From Streptomyces sp. P3 (lineage in GTDB: Bacteria > Actinomycetota > Actinomycetes > Streptomycetales > Streptomycetaceae), in assembly GCA_016893485.2 (NCBI GenBank), contig JAFEKX020000001.1, positions 6,403,501 to 6,467,500 on the forward strand: 64,000 bases of DNA, given 5' to 3'. Position numbers and translations under genes: made by a program. How positions within the stretch are numbered: position 1 is the stretch's first letter; the number at the start of each line of letters is the position of its first letter. This document shows positions 10,647 through 21,181 of this stretch, piece by piece. The notes under the pieces are model-generated. The model was given only the letters and a program-made list of their open reading frames with translations. It made no database searches and was not told where the DNA came from.

Positions 10647-12199
10647 CTACGAGGCGCAGACCTTCCCGTCCTTGGGCACCGTCCCCTTCAGCAGATACGC
10701 GTCCACTGTCGAGTCGACGCAGTCTCCTGCTCCCGTACGCCCCGTGCCCCTCGCCCTTCCAGGTGAGCTCCACACCGACGCCCTTGCCCAGCTCGTCGGC
10801 CATCTTGCGGGCACCCTCGTACGGCGTCGCCGGGTCCCCGGTGTTGCCGACCACCAGGACCGGCGCCGCACCGGGCGCGCTGACCTCCGGGGTGTCGAAC
10901 TGCCCGGCCACTGGCCAGTCGTGACACCACCCGGCCGTGTCCCAGCCCAGGAAGTCGCCGAACACGGGGAGATCTTCTCGAACTCCGGCAGCAGCTTCTC
11001 CGTCTGCGCGGGCGTCGGCCGCTGCTTGTCGTCCAAGCACGATATGACCCGTTGGGAATGCGTCGTCGTGCCGTAGTGCCCCGCGCTGTCACGGTCGTTG
11101 TAGCCGTCGGCGAGCGCCAGCAGCTCCGAACCGTCGCCCCCCTCCGCGGAGTTCAGGGCGCTGGTCAGCGTGGGCCAGCTCTCCTTGCTGTACAGCGGGA
11201 GGACGATGCCGGTCAGCGCGAGCGTCTCGGTCAGCTTCCGCCCGCTCGAGGTCGCCAGCGGCTTGGCGTCCATCCGCTTCAGCAGGGCCGCGATCTTCTT
11301 CGAGCCCTGCGCCGGGTCCTGGTCCGTCGACTTGAGGTAGTCGTCCAGCGCGCGCTGGAAGCCCCGCGTCTGGTTCAGCGCGTGGCCCACCGAGTCGGCG
11401 CTCGGGTCGACCACCGCGTCCAGGATCAGCCGGCCCACGTTCTTCGGGAACAAGTGGGCGTAGACACCGCCGAGTTCGGTGCCGTACGAGATGCCGAAGT
11501 AGTGCGTCTTCGTGTCGCCCAGCACCTGGCGCATCAGGTCCATGTCGCGGGCCGTGTCGGTCGTCGACACGTGTTGCATCAGCTTTCCGGCGGCCTTCTC
11601 GCAGCCCTTGCCGAAGGCGGCGGCGTCCTGGAAGTACGCCTTCTCCTCGGCCGGGGTGTCCGGCGTGGCGTCGATGTCCTCGGTGGCCTGGATCGCCTTG
11701 TCGCTGCGACAGCGGACGCCCTCACTCGCGGCGACCCCGCGCGGGTCCCAGCTCACCAGGTCGTAGCGCTCGTGCAGCGCGGACACCGTGGTGGCGTACG
11801 CCGGCATGTAGTCCACGCCCGAGCCGCCGGGGCCGCCGAAGTTGAACAGCAGCGAGCCGATGCGGTCGCCGCCCGTCGACTTGGAGCGGATCAGGGCGAG
11901 CCCGATCGTCGAGCCGTCCGGCTTTGACCAGTCCAGCGGCACCTTGAGCGTCGCGCACTGCCAGTCACTGCTCGGCGCGGCCGAGTCGGCGGTGGGCTTG
12001 CAGCGCCCCCAGCCCAGTTTCTGCCCGGTCAGCGACGCGGGCAGCGCGGCCGTGGTGGAAGAGGACGAACCGGCCGTGGACGGCTTGGCGTCCCCGCGCC
12101 CGCGCCGTCCTTGCCGTCGTCCGACGAGCCGCCGCTACAGCCCGCCGTCAGCAGTGCGGCGGCGGCCATCAGGGCCGTCCACCGTACGAATCGCGCCAT
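10647..12199 (-). CDS. Secreted lipoprotein alpha/beta hydrolase (tripeptidyl aminopeptidase-like; frameshifted)
   Basis: Start ATG at 12199 follows GAGGGGG. The N-terminus is a lipoprotein signal ending in lipobox LLTAGC, so the enzyme is anchored outside the membrane. The alpha/beta-hydrolase core has NFGGPGGSGVDY (oxyanion region), YDLVSWDPRGV and the nucleophile elbow GISYGTELGG. The C-terminal TAP-like segment has PVLVVGNTGDPATPYEGAR (acid residue) and the catalytic His in GHGAYG. Breaks near 12090, 10970 and 10725 fall in C or G runs. It is a tandem duplicate of the following gene, which suggests related peptidase or ester-hydrolase activities. Confidence 0.85.
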
Positions 12200-12334
12200 G
12201 TGCATTCCCCCTCGCAGGCCGTCCGCGTCACGCCGCGGAAGGCGGTCAGGCCATAGTAGGCGGCGCGAGCCGAGCCCGTGACGGCCTGTGGATAACCTTC
12301 TGACCTGCGGTTTCGCCCGAATTTCGGGGTCGTG

Positions 12335-13877
12335 TCAGGAGCAGACGGTGCCGGCCGCCGGGACTTTCCCGTTCAGCAGATAGCCGTTCACCACGCTCTG
12401 CACGCACTTGTTCTTGCTGTCGTACGCGCCGTGCCCCTGGCCCTTGTACGTCAGCTCGACCGCGACGCCCTTGCCCAGCGCGTCCACCATCTTCCGCGCC
12501 CCCTCGTACGGCGTGGCCGGGTCGCCGGTGTTGCCGACGACGAGGATCGGCGCCGACCCGTTCGCGCTCACGTCGGGATGGTCGGCGGCGCCCGGCACCG
12601 CCCAGTCGGTGCAGCTGACCATGCCCCAGGCGAGGAAGTCGCCGAAGAGGGGAGAGGCGGCCCGGAACTCCGGCAGCTTCCCCTCCACGTCGGCGGCGGT
12701 GTATCGCGGCTTGTCGTCGGCGCAGTTGATGGCGATGTTCGCCGCGGTGATGTTGCTGTACTCGCCGTTCTCGCTGCGCCCGTTCATCGAGTCGGACAAC
12801 GCCATGAGGACCTTGCCGTCACCGCTGTAGGCCTGTTCCAGGCCCTCGGTGAGGTACTCCCAGAAGTCCTTCGAGTACAGCGCCTGCGCGATGCCGTTCG
12901 TGGCGGCCGTCTGCGTCAGCTGACGCGGGAAGATGCCCGGGATCGGCTTGCTGTCGAGGCTCTTGAGCAGCTTGGCGATGCGGTCCTTGACGTCCTGCGC
13001 GGTGTCGCCGATCGGACAGTCCGTGGTCTTCGACGTGCAGTCGTCGGCGAAGTTGTCGAGCGCGAGCTGGAAGCCCTTGGCCTGTCCCAGGGAACCCTGT
13101 TCGGAGTTCTGGGTGGGGTCGACGACCGCGTCGAAGACCGCCCGGCCCACGTGCTTGGGGAACAAGTGGGCGTAGACACCGCCGAGTTCGGTGCCGTAGG
13201 AGATGCCGAAGTAGTGCAGCGTTTTGTCGCCCAGGACCTGGCGCATCAGATCCATGTCGCGGGCCGCGTCGGTGGTGCGCACCTGGGGAGCATCTTCTTG
13301 GAGTTCTTCTCGCAGGCCGCGTTGAACTGCTTGGTGTTGGCCAGGAGCTTGGTGCGCTCGGCCGCGGTGTCCGGGGTGGCATCCTGCTGGAAGTACTGGT
13401 CGAGCTGGGAGTCGCTCTCGCACTCGACGCCGGCGCTGCGGCCCACTCCACGCGGGTCGAAGCTCACCAGGTCGTAGCGGGTGCGCAGGGCCGCGTAGTC
13501 GTCGCCGAAGGCGGGCAGCGTGGTGACGCCCGAGCCGCCGGGGCCGCCGAAGTTGAAGACGAGAGAACCGATCCGCTTGCTCTTGTCGCCGCCGGCCTTC
13601 GCGCGCACCAGGGCGATGCCGATCGTGTCGCCCTTGGGCTTGTTCCAGTCGAGCGGTGCCTTCATGGTGGCGCACTGCCACTTGGTGCCGTTCGGCAGCG
13701 GCGACGGCGCGGCACCGCCACCCTCCGACTCGGACGGGGCCGGACAGTCCTTCCAGCTCAGCTTCTGGGCCGTCGGATCCTCGTCCTTGGAGTCGCCGCC
13801 GCAGCCCGCCAGCGTGGCGGACAGCAGGACGACGGTGGCGGTCAGGCAGCGGCACGCAGCCGGGAGGGGTTCGGCAT
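12335..13877 (-). CDS. Secreted lipoprotein alpha/beta hydrolase, paralogue of the neighbouring gene (frameshifted)
   Basis: Start ATG at 13877 gives MPNPSRLRA and, after a lost base near 13840, a signal peptide with lipobox LSATLAGC. The catalytic domain carries NFGGPGGSGVTT, YDLVSFDPRGVGRS, nucleophile elbow GISYGTELGG, PILVVGNTGDPATPYEGAR and GQGHGAYD. A second break lies near 13288 between KKMLP and VRTTDAARDMDLM. Layout and sequence closely follow the gene at 10647-12199, so the pair arose by tandem duplication. Both are on the minus strand, about 135 bp apart. The tripeptidyl/prolyl aminopeptidase assignment is by family only. Confidence 0.87.
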
Positions 13878-13972
13878 GGTCCCATCCTGGGGTCGTACGC
13901 GGCGGTGCGCTCGGGGCGCGGGCCGTACGAGGTACGCACGCGTGCGTGCACCTCTGCGGCCCCGAACGTGCT

Positions 13973-16724
13973 CTACAGGGCGCCCTTGCGGGACAGGTGG
14001 TTGAAGAACAGCCAGCCCGGCAGCACCGGGATCCACAGCGTCAGCAGGCGGTACAGCAGCACCGCCGGAGCGGCCACCTCCTTGGGGAGGCCCACGGCGA
14101 TCAGACCCAGCGTCAGGCTCGCCTCGACCGCGCCCACACCGCCCGGGGTCGGGGCCGCGGAACCGAGTGCGTTGCCCGCGAGGAAGACGACGGCGACGCT
14201 GGCCAGGCTGAGCGACGTCGAGTCGTCGCCGAACGCCCGGATCGACGCGTCCAGGCACATCACGAAGCAGGCCGTCAGCAGGAGCATGCCGCCGATGCCG
14301 GTGACCAGCTTCTGCGGCCGCTGCAGCACGTCCAGCATGCGCGGGATGACACCCGCGAAAAGCGACCGCACGCGCGTGACGAGGAACTTCCGCAGGAACG
14401 GCACCGAGGTCACCACGAGCACGAGCACCGCCACCGTCAGCAGACCGGCGATGACCGTCCTGGACGGCGACAGCGACGGCGTCTTCTCGGTGCCGGTCAG
14501 ATAGCCGAACGACAGCAGCATCAGGATGTGGCAGCCGAGGCCGAACAGCTGCGACGCGCCGACACTCGCCACCGCGAGCCCGGGCCGCACCCCGGCCCGC
14601 TGGAGGAAGCGCGTGTTCAGGGCGACACCGCCGACCGCGGCCGGGGCCACGATCTTCACGAACGACCCGGCGACCTGCGCCCCCACGGCCCGCAGGAACG
14701 GCACCCGCTCCGGCACGAACCCCAGGAGGGCCATCGCCGCCGCGAAGTAGCTCAGCGCCGAGAACAGCACGGCCGCGGCCACCCAGCCCCACTGGGCGTT
14801 GGCGACGAGCGGACCGAACTCGATGTGCGTGAGCTGCGTCAGCAGGAAGTAGGCGCCGATCGCGCCCGCGATGACGCTGATCAGCGTGCGCGGCCGTACC
14901 CGCTCCAGACGGGCGGGTTCGACGTGCGCCTGCGGCCTGATCAGCAGCACCTGGTGGCGGATCTGGGTGAGCAGATCCTCCTCGCGGGCCTCGTCCAACG
15001 CCTCGTCGATGGCCCGCTTCTCGGCCCGCTGCTCGGCGCGCACGGCCTTCTTGTCGGGCTTCTCCAGTACGGGCGTTGAGCCCTCCGAGGCCTCCTCCGC
15101 GCGGGCCAGCCTGGTCTGCTGGGACGCCTCCAGGATCGCGTCGCGCTCCCGCTGGGCGCGCTCCCTGGAGAGGCGGCGCAGCGTCGCGCGCGTGGAGCGC
15201 GTCAACGCGATCGGCTGGAGCATCGGCAGACAGTCCGCCACCGCGTCGGGCCCGAGGACACCGACCGCCGAGGCGACCGCGCGCTCGGCGCCCACCCGTA
15301 GACCGATGGTCGTCACCAGCTGGGCGACGTCCATGCGCAGCAGCAGCTCACCGGCGGCGATCTCGCCGCCGCGCAGGTCCGTGAGGATCACTGTGCCGGA
15401 ACGATCCACCAGAATCGCGTCACCGGCGAGCCTGCGGTGGGCGATGCGCCGCGACTGAAGTGCCTGCACCTGGTGCCAGGTCAGGCGCAGCAGATCGTCG
15501 GTGATCTCCTCGTCCGCGAGCGAGTCCAGCGTGCGCCCACCGGTGTGCTCGTAGATGAGCATCACGGCGTCCGGGCCGAGTTCCGAGGTCGCGATCAACT
15601 TGGGGGCGTTGGCTCCGGCCGCGATCGCCGCGTAGGCGAGCAGGGCCTCCTGCTCCAGTGCCTGGCGCAGCGACTGGAGGCTGCTGCGGGTCGCGAAGCC
15701 GCGCAGGGTCAGATTGCGCCACGCGCGGTAGAAGAAGCCCTGGGCCTGCTGTTCCCGGTCGACCACGGTGACGTCCAGCGGTGGACCGTCCTCCAGGGTC
15801 ACGAAGTAGCGCCGGCCGCGGTCGCCGTTCTCCGTGTCGACGACTTCCTCGCGGGCCGCGCCCACGGGGTGGAAGCCGACCGTCCGCAGGCCCGCCATCA
15901 GCGTCCGCCCGGTGGGCCGCACGTTCGGGGAGCCCACCGCGTACAGCGTCCCGTAGGCGACGGTCCAGCCGATGAGCACCGTCAGGATGATCGAGAACGG
16001 TGTGGTGTACCCGGTGACCAGCATCGAGAAGGCGTCGAGCAGCAGCACGATCCACAGCACGGAGCGCCAGCGCGGCCTCCGGGACATGCCTACGGCCGTC
16101 ATGTACGCGATGACGGGCGCCAGATAGCCGTGCACCGGGTCGGTGAGAGCGTGGATGTCACCGGGGAGGGCTGGGTGAGCGCCTCCTGGATGGAGCCAGG
16201 GCGGCCTTCGCGACCCACAGGTCCGTGGCGAGTGTCACTCCGTGGGCGAGGACCGCCGCGAGGACGCCGTCGGCGATGCGCAGCCCGTCCCGCTTGATCA
16301 GCCGCTCGATCGCGAACGCCACCGGCACCAGCAGGATCGCGATGCTGGACGCGAGCCCCGCGATCTTGATCAGCAGGTCGGGCGCCTGCCCGGTGCCCTT
16401 GTTGATGTCCTGTTCGAGCCCCGAGGTCGTGCCGTGCGCGAACGCGGCGATCGCGAGCAGTACGACGATCGCGAGAAAGCCCACCAGGAGGCGCATGAGG
16501 TCGGAAGGGCGGTGCACGCGCGCGGGGAGCAGCGGTTCGTCGCCCTCGACCTCCTCGACGTGCGGGTCGTCGCCGCAGTCGTCCAGGCCGGGCCCGGGGC
16601 CGGGCGCGGGCGTTTCGGCGGGACCCTCCGAAGAGTCCTGCTCATGGGCGTCGGCGGTGTCAGGGCGCGACGCAGCGTCAGAGGTGCCCTCCGCGTCCTC
16701 GGGATGCACACCCTGCTGCTTCAT
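13973..16724 (-). CDS. Large membrane protein: kinase-like domain plus LPG-synthase/flippase-like C-terminus (one frameshift)
   Basis: Start at ATG 16724 (MKQQGVHPEDAEG). The N-terminus is acidic and cytoplasmic, followed by several membrane helices (LLVGFLAIVVLLAIAAFAHG, ILLVPVAFAIERL). A break near 16180 leads into further helices. The middle contains a degenerate protein-kinase-like region (YAAIAAGANAPKLIATSELG, LIYEHTGGRTLDSL, AILVDRSGTVILTDLRGGEI). The C-terminal about 300 residues are a PF03706-type polytopic domain like the flippase half of MprF, with GSAAPTPGGVGAVEASLTLG. Total is about 910 residues. Such fusions are widespread in actinobacteria; the transported lipid is unknown. The lone gene is followed by the hydrolase pair in the same direction. 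Confidence 0.8.
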
Positions 16725-16910
16725 CGTCTCTTCTTGATCTCGTATCACCGGTCACCGCCCGCACGATGGTGGCATGCCCCACCGACACACGGGGGCATCA
16801 GGGTGCAAATGCGGGGGCGCACAGTCTGCCCCACGCGCCGCTTCGGGGCGAGGGATACGCACAGTCGCCAGCGCGTCGCATTGTCGGTGGGGTGCGGCAG
16901 GATGGGGCGG

Positions 16911-17342
16911 ATGAGCGAGGAGAGCCTTCCCGACGACACCGCCCCGGAGCACGGAGACATCCCTCCGGGGTACGACGACGGCCCCGAGCGTGACAATGGC
17001 CACGCGCTGCCCGCATACGCGGAGCGTGTCCTGGACGTCGCCGAACGGATCCCGCCCGGGCACGTCATGACGTACGGGGACGTCGCCGAATGGCTGGAGG
17101 AGGGCGGACCGCGTCAGGTCGGCCGCGTGATGGCCCTCTACGGAGGAGCCGTTCCGTGGTGGCGGGTCGTCCGCGCGGACGGCACGCTGCTCCCCGGTCA
17201 CGAACTGCGGGCGCTCGACCAGTACCGCACGGAGGGCACCCCTCTGAAGGAGGCGAGCAGGGCCGCCGAGGGCCACCTGCCCCGCCTCGACATGAAACGG
17301 GCGCGATGGGACGGCGGCGAGCGCGCGGACGGTCACACCTGA
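16911..17342 (+). CDS. Alkyltransferase-like (ATL/MGMT-family) DNA-binding protein without the active cysteine
   Basis: Small MGMT C-terminal-domain protein, intact at about 143 residues. The helix-turn-helix (MTYGDVAEWLEEGGPRQVGR) and recognition segment (PWWRVVRADGTL) are present, but the alkyl-acceptor motif PCHR is replaced by PWWR. This marks it as an alkyltransferase-like protein, which flags O6-alkylguanine for nucleotide excision repair rather than repairing it directly. ATG 16911 was chosen because it is nearest the conserved start; ATG 16902 in frame is possible. It precedes the AdnAB repair genes, and an ATL-like gene is also found near AdnAB in mycobacteria. Confidence 0.85.
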   Translation: MSEESLPDDTAPEHGDIPPGYDDGPERDNGHALPAYAERVLDVAERIPPGHVMTYGDVAEWLEEGGPRQVGRVMALYGGAVPWWRVVRADGTLLPGHELRALDQYRTEGTPLKEASRAAEGHLPRLDMKRARWDGGERADGHT

Positions 17343-17598
17343 CAGCTTCCGCCATCGGACGCGGCCCGGGGCGACCTGTGGCCCGTACGGGGAAACCCGG
17401 CACGTCCGTGGCATGCCGTACGTTCGAGGGGCGAGGGACACCCGGGACGGGCGAGCCGTGAGGGAACGCGCGGAAGTCCTGCTTCCCGACGACCCGTCGG
17501 CGTAGCGTCTGCTGCACCTGTCCCCCTCACCTCGCGGTCACCGCCCTCCACGCGCGGTGGTCAGGCAACCAGTACACCCACCAGGACCGGCGAACCAC

Positions 17599-20500
17599 GT
17601 GAGCTCCTCTTCCTCCACCAGGCGCCTGTCGCACCCCAGGTGCGACAGGGGAACCGTGGCGCTTACCGACTGGTGCGTACCCCGCCGACCCGGCCGGCTC
17701 CCCCTCGTCTGGACGCGCCACAGCGCTCGGTGGTTGACCACGGGACCGGCCCGCTGCTCGTCCTCGCAGGTCCGGGCACCGGCAAGACCACCACCCTGGT
17801 GGAGTCCGTCGCCGCACGGATCGCCCGGGAGGTGACCCCGCGCGGATCCTCGTGCTGACGTTCAGCCGCAAGGCGGCCGTCGAACTCCGCGACCGCATGG
17901 CCCTGCGCATCGGCGCCGCCCGCGCGCCCCGGGCCACCACCTTCCACTCGTTCTGCTACGCCCTGGTCCGCGCCCACCAGGACAGCGACCTGTTCGTCGA
18001 GCCGCTACGGCTGCTCTCCGGCCCCGAACAGGACGTCGCCGTACGCGAACTGCTCGCGGGCCAGCCCGACCTGGAGCGGCTCGGCCTCGCCCACGTGCGC
18101 TGGCCGGACGAACTCCGGGCCTGCCTCACCACCCGGGGATTCGCCGACGAGGTCCGCGCGGTCCTCGCCCGTAGCCGAGAACTGGGCCTGGGACCCGGCT
18201 CCCTGGACGCCTTCGCCCGCCGCATCGGCCGCCCCGACTGGCGTGCCGCCGCCGCCTTCCTCGCCGAGTACCTCGACGTACTCGACCTCCAAGGAGTGCT
18301 CGACTACGCCGAACTCGTTCACCGCGCGGTGCTCCTCGCGCACCGCCCCGAGGTCGCCGAGAAGCTCGCCGCGCAGTACGACGCCGTGTTCGTCGACGAG
18401 TACCAGGACACCGACCCGGCCCAGGTGCGGCTGCTGCACGCCCTCGCCGGCGGCGGCCGCACCCTGTCGCCTTCGGCGACCCCGACCAGTCGATCTACAC
18501 GTTCCGGGGCGCCGACGTGAACGGCATCCTGGAGTTCCCGAACGCCTTCCCGCGCGCGGACGGGCATCCGGCGCCCGTGGAGGTGCTCGGGACCTCCCGC
18601 CGCTCCGGCGCCGCCCTGCTGACCGCCACCCGGCTGCTCACCCAGCGCATGCCCCTGACCCGCCTCCCGGCCGAGAAGGTGCGTGCCCACCGTGAGTTGT
18701 CCCCGGTACGGGACGGCGGGCGCGTCGAGGTGTACACGTACCCGACGTCCGGCACGGAGCTGGACAACATCGCCGACATCCTCCGCAGGGCACACCTGGA
18801 GGACGGCGTCCCCTGGAACGACATGGCCGTCCTGGTGCGCGCCGGCTCCCGGACCATCCCCACGATCCGCCGCGCCCTCACCGCGGCCGGTGTCCCCTGG
18901 ACATCGACGGCGACGACCTGCCCCTGCGCCACGAACCGGCGGTGGCGCCCCTGCTGACGGCCTTGCGGGCGGTGGCGGTGGCGGAGGCTTCGGCACGACC
19001 CGAGGACGACACCCAGGCCGCGGGAGCCGCGGGGGAGGCGGCCGACGCCGGGGCGCAAGGCGCCGACGCGGACGCCGTACTGGAAGCGGCCGACGAACAG
19101 GACGCCACGGAAGCCGATGCCGAACAGGCCGAATCCGCGGCCGAAGCCGACGACCAGCAGGCCACCCCGGAAGCCGCCTCCGGGGATCCCGTCGCCCCCA
19201 CCTGGCTCGACACCGAGACCGCCCTCACCCTGCTCGCCTCCCCCTCGCCGCCATGGACGCCGCCGATCTACGGCGCCTGGGCCGCGCTCTGCGCGAGGAG
19301 GAGCGGGCCGGTGGCAACCCCGTGCCGCCGCCCTCGGACGAGCTGCTCACGCGGGCGCTGGCCGAGCCGGAGCGGCTGGTCGCGCATGACCCGACGTACG
19401 CGCGGGGAGCCCAGCGCCTCGGCGCACTGCTGCGCAAGGCACGGAGCGCCTGGCGGGCGGCGGGACGGCCGAGGAGGCGCTGTGGGACCTCTGGCAGGGC
19501 ACGCCGTGGCCCGGACGCCTGGAGCGGGCCGCACTGCGCGGCGGAGCGGCCGGGCGCAACGCGGACCGCGACCTGACGCCGTCTGCGCGCTGTTCGCGAC
19601 CGCCACCCGCGCGGAGGAGCGCACCGGAGGCCGGGGCGCCCTCAACTTCCTGGAGGAGATCGACGCCGAGGACATCGCCGCCGACACGCTCACCCGGCGG
19701 GCCGTACGCCCCGACGCCGTACGCCTGATGACCGCGCACCGCTCCAAGGGCCTGGAGTGGACCCTGGTCGTCGTAGCGGGCGTCCAGGAGGGCCTGTGGC
19801 CGGACCTGCGCCGCCGCGGCTCCCTCCTGGAGGCCGACCGCATCGGCCGCGACGGACTCGCCGAACCGCTCACCCCGGGGCCCTGCTCGCCGAGGAACGC
19901 CGCCTGTTCTACGTCGCCGCCACACGCGCGCGTGAACGCCTTGTCGTCACCGCCGTGAAGGCCCCCGCGGACGACGGCGATCAGCCGTCCCGCTTCCTCA
20001 CCGAACTCGGTGTCGAGCCCAAGGACGTCACCGGCCGCCCGCGCCGCCCGCTGTCGGTCGCCGCCCTGGTCGCCGAGTTCCGCGCCACGACCGTCGACCC
20101 GCGCGTGTCGGAGACCCTCAGGGAGGCCGCCGCCGCGCGCCGGCTGGCCCGGCTGGCCGCGCTCGCCGACGAGGAGGGCCGCCCGCTGGTCCCGTCCGCG
20201 CACCCGTACCGTTGGTGGGGCATGTACGACCCGACCGAGAGCAAGGTGCCGCTGCGCGACCGCGACCAGCCCGTCGTGCTCTCCGGGAGCGCCCTCGACC
20301 AGCTCGCCAACACCTGTTCCCTGCAATGGTTCCTGGGCCGCGAGGTGAAGGCCGACGCGCCCGCGACCGCCGCCCAGGGCTTCGGGAACGTGGTGCACGT
20401 CCTGGCCGACGAGGTCGCCTCCGGACGCACCCCCGCCGATCTCGCCGTCCTCCTGGAGCGTCTCGACACGGTGTGGAACGCGCTCGCCTTCGACGCGCCC

Positions 20501-21081
20501 TGGAAGTCGGCGCAGGAGAAGGACAACGCGCGCGTGGCACTCGAACGCTTCCTGAAGTGGCACGTCGACTCCAACGGCGTGCGCACCGGCCGTACGCCGG
20601 TCGCCAGCGAGCACGACTTCGACGTCACCCTCGGAGCGGGCGACTACGAAGTGCGCATCCGCGGCTCCATGGACCGCGTCGAGGCGGACGGCGAAGGACG
20701 CGCCTACGTGGTCGACTTCAAGACCGGCAAGCAGACGCCGACCGCCCGCGAGGTGGAGCGCCACCCCCAACTCGCCGTCTACCAGCTCGCGGTCCGCGAG
20801 GGCGCCGTCGACGAGGCCTTCGACGGAGTACGTCCCGAACCCGGCGGCGCCGAACTCGTCCAGCTGCGCCAGGGCGCCCCCTGCGGGACGGCGGCGAGAC
20901 CCTGCCCAAGGTGCAGGCCCAGGAGCCTCTGGAGGGGGAGTGGGCCGGTGAACTGCTGGCCACGGCCGCGGGCAAGGTCCTCGACGAACGGTTCACGCCC
21001 ACGGCCGGACAGCACTGCGCGCACTGCGCGTTCCGCGCCTCGTGCAGCGCGCGGCCCGAGGGGCGACACGTCGTCGAGTAA
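17599..21081 (+). CDS. adnA: AdnA-like ATP-dependent helicase-nuclease (nine apparent frameshifts)
   Basis: One subunit of the actinobacterial AdnAB machine that unwinds and resects double-strand breaks. GTG 17599 opens the frame. Joined sequence shows Walker A GPGTGKTT, motif Ia SRKAAVELRDRM, TFHSFCYALV, Walker B AVFVDEYQDTDPAQ, motif V MTAHRSKGLEW and motif VI FYVAATRARERL. The C-terminus has a RecB-type nuclease (RGSMDRVEADGEGRAYVVDF then KTGK) and Fe-S-type cysteines CAHCAFRASC. Breaks near 17640, 17842, 18472, 18900, 19245, 19460, 19577, 19880 and 20878 each fit a single missing base. An Ala/Glu/Asp-rich insert lies around 19000-19170. Followed 100 bp later by adnB. Confidence 0.85.
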
Positions 21082-21181
21082 CCCGCGTGACGTATCGCAC
21101 CACATGTGTTGACCTGCGCTTCTTCTGCCCCTGAGGGCGATTGGTCCTCGACTGTCAGTGGCCGCCGCTAGCCTTCCCGAC

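Noticed and set aside
10647..13877. The two hydrolase genes as one duplicated assembly artefact
   Set aside because: They are clearly diverged in sequence while keeping the same motifs, so they are true paralogues.
17626..17648. Ten-bp stem hairpin (CTGTCGCACC / GGTGCGACAG) near the AdnA start
   Set aside because: Lies inside the coding region and is probably chance; not reported as a regulator.
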